Below the pieces are notes generated by a model. It was not told the DNA's origin. It was given only the letters and a program-made list of their open reading frames with translations, and searched no databases. From positions 1 through 64,000 of the forward strand of contig NZ_AOMT01000021.1 in the NCBI RefSeq assembly GCF_000696305.2: a stretch of DNA of 64,000 bases. Direction: 5' to 3'. A program made the position numbers and the translations under genes. The stretch comes from Moraxella bovoculi 237. Lineage in GTDB: Bacteria > Pseudomonadota > Gammaproteobacteria > Pseudomonadales > Moraxellaceae. How positions within the stretch are numbered: the stretch's first letter is position 1; each line of letters starts with the position of its first letter. This document shows, in pieces, positions 59,618-64,000 of the stretch.

Positions 59618-60781
59618 ATGTTAGAAACTTGGACAAAAGAACTCGTCATCCAACGCTTGCTCGCGCTCACTTTGCTTACCATTTTGATCATTCTGTGTTT
59701 TCAGGTGGTGCATTTTTTTATTTCGCCTGCGATTTGGGCGGCAATTTTGGCGTACATCACCTTTCCTTTGTATCGTTTTTTTCATCAAAAAGTCCATCTT
59801 AGCCCAACCATCAGCGCACTGATCATGACCGCCTGCGTGTCTTTGATGATCGGTGTGCCTTTGGTGGTGGGTGTGTTTTTCTTACAACAAGAAGTCATCA
59901 ATTTCTACAGCATGGCAATTCACCGACTGCAGGCAGGCTATGTTGATCTACCTGACAGCATCAAAGATCTGCCCGTGATCGGTCAGCAGGTCAAAAACCT
60001 CCTGTGGGAAATCAACAAAGACCCCGAGGCCTCTATGGCAGCGGTGCGTAACTGGGTTCAGTCGCATCTATATTATGGCAAAATTGCGTTTGATGCCGTT
60101 CTTGAGAACCTTACCAAACTGGGCATGGCACTTATGACGCTGTTTTTCTTTTATCGTGATGGCACCAGCCTTATGCGCCAAATTCGTCAAGCACTACGTA
60201 ATATCATCGGCGATCGCATCGATGATTACATCAACTCTGTCGGCGCAACCACGCAAGCCGTCATCTATGGCATCGGCCTGACTGCTCTGGCTCAGGCGCT
60301 ATTGGCAGGTCTTGGCTATGTCGTGGCAGGTGCGCCGAACCCGATTCTGCTGACTTTGGTTACTTTTGTGGTGGCATTAATTCCTTTTGGTACGCCTTTT
60401 GCGTGGGGTGCAGTGGCACTGTGGCTACTGTCTCAGGGTTATACCACCGAAGGCATCGGTCTTGCCCTGTGGGGCATCTTGGTCATCAGCTGGGTGGATA
60501 ACCTCATTCGCCCCATCGTCATCAGTGGCGCGACTAAGATTCCATTTATTATTATCTTTATCGGTGTGCTTGGTGGCTTGACCGCATTCGGCTTCGTTGG
60601 TCTGTTCATCGGTCCTGTCTTACTGGCAATCGGACTTGCGGTGTGGCGCGAATGGATCAGCCAGCACAAGAACGAGATCTTCGCTGCCAAAGACGGTCAC
60701 TTTGCCGTGGCAGATGGTGAAGGTTTATTGGCTGATACAACACCGAAGCCAATCTTAAACGAAGACAAATTGGACGATTAA
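59618..60781 (+). CDS. AI-2E family transporter (PerM/YdiK type)
   Basis: 387 residues. About eight membrane segments, with a soluble periplasmic loop near 100-140 (QLQ.. INKDPEAS). The family mark GVLGGLTAFGFVGLFIGPVLLAI lies near residue 325. Some members export autoinducer-2 or exchange sodium and protons, so substrate is open. It is two bases before pdxB on the same strand. Confidence 0.9.
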   Translation: MLETWTKELVIQRLLALTLLTILIILCFQVVHFFISPAIWAAILAYITFPLYRFFHQKVHLSPTISALIMTACVSLMIGVPLVVGVFFLQQEVINFYSMAIHRLQAGYVDLPDSIKDLPVIGQQVKNLLWEINKDPEASMAAVRNWVQSHLYYGKIAFDAVLENLTKLGMALMTLFFFYRDGTSLMRQIRQALRNIIGDRIDDYINSVGATTQAVIYGIGLTALAQALLAGLGYVVAGAPNPILLTLVTFVVALIPFGTPFAWGAVALWLLSQGYTTEGIGLALWGILVISWVDNLIRPIVISGATKIPFIIIFIGVLGGLTAFGFVGLFIGPVLLAIGLAVWREWISQHKNEIFAAKDGHFAVADGEGLLADTTPKPILNEDKLDD

Positions 60782-60783
60782 TC

Positions 60784-61854
60784 ATGACTCATGCCATCAC
60801 CATCTTAGCCGATGAAAATATCGCCAATATCGATGATTATCTGTCGCATCATGACATCAACGTCATTAAGCTAAAAGGTCGCGACATCAATCAAGCCGCC
60901 ATTGATACCCATCGCCCGCACGCTCTGTTCATCCGCTCTGTCACGCCGATTCATCAAGGCAGCATTCAGGATTTTGGTGATGTGCGCTTCATTGGCTCAG
61001 CGACCATTGGCACAGATCATGTGGATACAGACTATCTGGCAAAACGTGGCATTAGCTTTACCAATGCCAAAGGGTGTAGCAAGCATTCGGTGGCTCAGTA
61101 TGTCATCACTTCCATTCTCACACTTCGTCCAGATAGTGCACATCAACCGATCACACTTGGCATCATCGGCCTTGGCAATATTGGTTCAACATTGGCGCAT
61201 TATGCCCATGAGCTAAATTGGCAAGTGCTGGGTCATGATCCATTTTTGGCAGCTTCAGCCATAAACAACAGCAGCCTTGATGATGCACTTAGCAGAAGCG
61301 ATGTCGTTAGCATTCATACGCCGCTGACACACACCGGCGAGAACCCCACCCATGAGATGCTAAGTGCTGACAACCTATCCAAATTAAAAAACAACGCTCT
61401 ACTCACCAACACCGCCCGTGGCGAGATCATCAATCAAGATGATCTATTAAACAACATTCGCATCAAAAATCTACAAGCGGTTCTGGATGTATTCCCCCAT
61501 GAGCCTCACATTGATCAAGTGTTATTAGACCATCTTGACATCGCCACACCGCACATCGCAGGCTATACCCTAGAAGGTAAGCTTCGTGGTACGGACATGA
61601 TTTATCAGGCGTTCTGTCAAGAATTTGGCTTACCAGTTATTCAGCAAATTAATCCATTACTGCCTGATAATCCTTATAAATGGCCTGATTTTTTGGCGGG
61701 TGTTCGAAGTCAGCCTGAGCAGACCCTAAATAACTATTATGACATTGCCAAAGATGATCGCGATCTGCGTGCAGTTAGCAATGATGGTGTGCACCCTGCT
61801 GATTTTGACCATCTTAGAAAAACCTACAACCTACGCCGTGAATGGTTATCTTAA
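60784..61854 (+). CDS. pdxB: Erythronate-4-phosphate dehydrogenase
   Basis: 356 residues. It is the second enzyme of DXP-independent pyridoxal phosphate synthesis, oxidising 4-phosphoerythronate. LGIIGLGNIGSTLAHYA binds NAD. The catalytic residues of the D-2-hydroxyacid dehydrogenase fold are in NTARGEIINQ (Arg), DVFPHEP (Glu) and ATPHIAGYTLEGKLRG (His). The C-terminal domain specific to PdxB is present. It lies between the AI-2E gene and epmA. Confidence 0.95.
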   Translation: MTHAITILADENIANIDDYLSHHDINVIKLKGRDINQAAIDTHRPHALFIRSVTPIHQGSIQDFGDVRFIGSATIGTDHVDTDYLAKRGISFTNAKGCSKHSVAQYVITSILTLRPDSAHQPITLGIIGLGNIGSTLAHYAHELNWQVLGHDPFLAASAINNSSLDDALSRSDVVSIHTPLTHTGENPTHEMLSADNLSKLKNNALLTNTARGEIINQDDLLNNIRIKNLQAVLDVFPHEPHIDQVLLDHLDIATPHIAGYTLEGKLRGTDMIYQAFCQEFGLPVIQQINPLLPDNPYKWPDFLAGVRSQPEQTLNNYYDIAKDDRDLRAVSNDGVHPADFDHLRKTYNLRREWLS

Positions 61855-61866
61855 GCAGCACATAAC

Positions 61867-62823
61867 ATGAGCTACAAACCCACCCAAACCCTCGTCCAAG
61901 CCCAAAGTCGCGCCGCCATACTCTTCGCCATTCGTCAGTTCTTCGCTGATAAAGGCGTGATGGAGGTGACCACGCCGATATTATCCAATGCTGGCAATAC
62001 TGATACTTTCATAGAATCGGTTGTGGCGCATTTTCATCAATTGGGCAAACCCACCACAGGCTACCTGCACACCTCACCTGAGTTTGCGATGAAAAGACTG
62101 CTCGCAACTTGGCAAGTACCGATTTATCAGATCTGTCAGGTCTTTCGGGACAATGAGCGCGGCACGAAGCATAACATCGAATTTACCATGTTAGAATGGT
62201 ATCGTCCGCATTTTAGCCTGGATGATTTGGCTGAAGAATTAAGACAGCTGATTAGCGTTGTCATGGATAAGCCCATCGCCTTTAAGAAGCTAAGCTATGC
62301 CGATAGCTTCTCACCTCTTGGGATTCATCCGTACAGAGATTCGATCGAAGCCTTTAAGGCATGTGCCATCGCTCACGACATTCACCTAGACATGGCAGAT
62401 GACAGACAAGGGTGGTTGGATTTATTATTCAGCCATCTAATTGAGCCGGACTTGGGTAAAGATGTGCCGACATTGGTGGTGGATTACCCGCTTGCCACCG
62501 CTGCACTTGCCAAGGCAGAGCATGACGCGGAAGGGCATTTGGTGGCGAAGCGCTTTGAATTGTATATCGATGGCATTGAGATTGCCAACGCCTATGATGA
62601 GCTGGCTGATGGCGACGAGCTATACGCCAGATTCACCTCGGATAATGCACAGCGGCAACAACTGGGCCTGCCCATCATGCCGATAGACAAGCACCTCATC
62701 GCTGCCTGTGACGAGATGCCGCCATGTAGTGGCATCGCCCTAGGCGTGGATAGACTACTCATGGTGCGCGATCGACTGCCAAGCATCAACCACGCCATCG
62801 CCATTACTACAGATAAGGCGTAA
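61867..62823 (+). CDS. epmA: Elongation factor P--(R)-beta-lysine ligase
   Basis: 318 residues. A lysyl-tRNA synthetase paralogue (GenX/PoxA) without the anticodon domain that adds beta-lysine to elongation factor P. The class II motifs are VMEVTTPILS, CQVFRDNERGTKHNIEFTMLEWYR and SGIALGVDRLLMV. Together with epmC in this window it implies the beta-lysine type EF-P modification, which also needs EpmB (not seen here). It ends three bases before a convergent gene, with no terminator between. Confidence 0.96.
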   Translation: MSYKPTQTLVQAQSRAAILFAIRQFFADKGVMEVTTPILSNAGNTDTFIESVVAHFHQLGKPTTGYLHTSPEFAMKRLLATWQVPIYQICQVFRDNERGTKHNIEFTMLEWYRPHFSLDDLAEELRQLISVVMDKPIAFKKLSYADSFSPLGIHPYRDSIEAFKACAIAHDIHLDMADDRQGWLDLLFSHLIEPDLGKDVPTLVVDYPLATAALAKAEHDAEGHLVAKRFELYIDGIEIANAYDELADGDELYARFTSDNAQRQQLGLPIMPIDKHLIAACDEMPPCSGIALGVDRLLMVRDRLPSINHAIAITTDKA

Positions 62824-62826
62824 TAA

Positions 62827-63636
62827 TTAACGCTCAAGAACTCCTCTCGCCCATTCGATGACAGGCAGATCAACCATCCTGCCCTGCACAGAGAACACCG
62901 CCTCACCTGTCGCCTCGTGATGATCTAACACCGCCTTGGCAAAGCCAAGCATCGCATCATCGTGGGCGGTGGCGCGGCGAATGGGTGCGATCTGCCTAGG
63001 GTGAATGACAAGCTGACCATCAAAACCAAAATCTTTGGCGAATTTGGCGAATTTACCCACGCCGTCATCATCATTAAAATCTGCAAAGATCGTCTCAATC
63101 GGCGCATTAAGTTCATTCACCGCAGAATGCAGTAATAAATCGGCACGAATCCTATCCAACACCACCTTAGATGCTGGCGTATCAAGTGTCATGCCAAGCG
63201 ATTTTGCCAAATCCAGACAGCCATAAGTCATCGCCATCAATCCAGTCGCAGTGGCCATGCTGTCAATATTTAGGACGCCCTTGGCTGTCTCAATGACCGC
63301 GATGATGGGCAGATTGCTCGCTTGATGCAGCGCTGTGATTGACAGAGCAGATTCTGCCTTTGGCAATAACACGCCTACCACATGATCGAGCGTCTGAATC
63401 ATGGCAACATCATGCGCATAATCAGCGGTATGGGCGGCATTGATGCGTAGCCAGTATGACTGATTGATAGCTTTATCGAATTCTTGCAATGACGATCTTA
63501 TCGCATACTTATTGCAAGCCTCTACCGCATCCTCTAGATCGATAATGACATGATCGGCATCGCCATCTAGAGCCTTGGATGCTCGATCCAAACGCGTAGC
63601 AGGGATAAATAGGTAAGTCTTAAAGGCATTATTCAT
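62827..63636 (-). CDS. CitE-like CoA ester lyase (HpcH/HpaI family)
   Basis: 269 residues with a GGAAGAG site before the ATG. TYLFIPATRLDRASKAL, HVIIDLEDAVE and LLPKAESALSI are the usual TIM-barrel sites, with Arg, Asp and Glu that bind magnesium and the CoA ester. Relatives include citryl-CoA lyase and (S)-malyl/citramalyl-CoA lyase. citD or citF partners are absent, so it probably acts alone as a malyl- or citramalyl-CoA enzyme. Substrate not decided. Confidence 0.88.
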   Translation of the reverse strand: MNNAFKTYLFIPATRLDRASKALDGDADHVIIDLEDAVEACNKYAIRSSLQEFDKAINQSYWLRINAAHTADYAHDVAMIQTLDHVVGVLLPKAESALSITALHQASNLPIIAVIETAKGVLNIDSMATATGLMAMTYGCLDLAKSLGMTLDTPASKVVLDRIRADLLLHSAVNELNAPIETIFADFNDDDGVGKFAKFAKDFGFDGQLVIHPRQIAPIRRATAHDDAMLGFAKAVLDHHEATGEAVFSVQGRMVDLPVIEWARGVLER

Positions 63637-63752
63637 AGCTCTTCCATCATGAGTTGTTGGTGTCTTTAGAGCTTTACCTTATCACATTCATGACGGACTG
63701 TAAATTATGGACTGCTATGGTCGCTGTGATTTGTATCAATTGCAATAAAAAC

Positions 63753-63781
63753 GCCGCATGATAATAATCGTGCGGCTTTTT
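63753..63781 (-). terminator. Terminator of moeA
   Basis: Ten-base stem GCCGCATGAT (63753-63762) with ATCGTGCGGC (63767-63776) with one G-T pair, four-base loop, flanked by T- and A-runs. Confidence 0.88.
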
Positions 63782-63793
63782 GTTGGGTATAAT

Positions 63794-64000
63794 TTACCCA
63801 AAGCACCATTCAAAAGGCTCAATCATCACTGTGTCGCCTGCCCTTACACCCGTGCAATCACATGGCAGTACAAGCAAGCAATTGGCATGGCTCATCTGCT
63901 TGACTCGATGGGAGTCTTGAGCACCTAATGGCTTGACACTCAATCGACCACCATGAAAAACAAATACCGCTCTTAGGAATTCTTGGCGCGTGCCTTTTTT
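63794..64000 (-). CDS. moeA: Molybdopterin molybdenumtransferase MoeA, C-terminal end (partial)
   Basis: The last 68 codons are inside the window; the start lies beyond base 64000. GTRQEFLRAVFVFHGGRLSV, then LGAQDSHRVKQMSHANCLLV and the GDTVMIEPFEW end match domain IV of MoeA, which inserts molybdate into the cofactor. The last residues before the stop are CFG. Confidence 0.85.
   Translation of the reverse strand, partial: KKGTRQEFLRAVFVFHGGRLSVKPLGAQDSHRVKQMSHANCLLVLPCDCTGVRAGDTVMIEPFEWCFG

Overview
This is a chromosomal segment of a gammaproteobacterium of the family Moraxellaceae, most likely a Moraxella species. The protein families and gene orders (wrbA-DUF2069-yihY, yceD-rpmF-fabD-fabG-acpP, an inactive dihydroorotase homologue near pyrB) fit that family. 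The strongest pointer is a BRO-type class A beta-lactamase lipoprotein gene between gatA and gatB, an arrangement described for Moraxella catarrhalis. Base composition is moderate overall, with clearly AT-richer patches around the beta-lactamase gene and downstream of gatB. No tRNA, rRNA, CRISPR array, insertion sequence or prophage was seen.

Layout: 1-3.0 kb holds the end of an FAD-linked oxidase gene, groL-groS behind a sigma-32-like promoter, and a frameshifted hydrolase remnant. 3.2-12.7 kb holds envelope and housekeeping genes (DUF3108, DUF2069, wrbA, yihY), pyrB with a catalytically dead dihydroorotase homologue and an intervening Sel1 gene, fbp, an RNA 2'-O-methyltransferase and a phosphoesterase. 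12.7-21.1 kb holds etfBA, a cold-shock gene, and an ilvB-ilvH...ilvC cluster interrupted by a small monooxygenase gene and a broken vapBC-like toxin-antitoxin pair. 21.2-26.7 kb holds a BON/LysM gene, acpP-fabG-fabD-rpmF-yceD, and epmC followed by a YciO-like gene.

26.7-40.5 kb is the S10-spc-alpha ribosomal protein cluster, all on the minus strand: rpsJ to rpsQ, rplN to rpmJ, and rpsM to rplQ, including secY and rpoA. Four promoters can be read in it: one before rpsJ, and internal ones before rplN, rplF and rpsM, with RNA hairpins nearby in each gap. It is preceded by rng and maf.

43.3-49.9 kb is gatC-gatA-bro-gatB, then an AT-rich stretch of gene remnants and one intact orphan gene, then a sirtuin gene. 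50.0-64.0 kb holds an SlyD-like prolyl isomerase, an M61 peptidase, rluE, a DUF937/OmpA envelope protein, a rhomboid protease, a phosphoesterase, purE-purK, yaiI, an AI-2E family transporter gene with pdxB and epmA, a CitE-like lyase and the 3' end of moeA.

Functional links: pyrB and its partner serve pyrimidine synthesis; ilvBHC serves branched-chain amino acids; the fab genes serve type II fatty acid synthesis; gatCAB makes Gln-tRNA or Asn-tRNA by transamidation; epmA and epmC are two of the three enzymes that modify elongation factor P. I found no clearly new multi-gene system. The most informative items are the beta-lactamase insertion, the degraded loci, the dead dihydroorotase and the internal promoters with leader hairpins in the ribosomal cluster.
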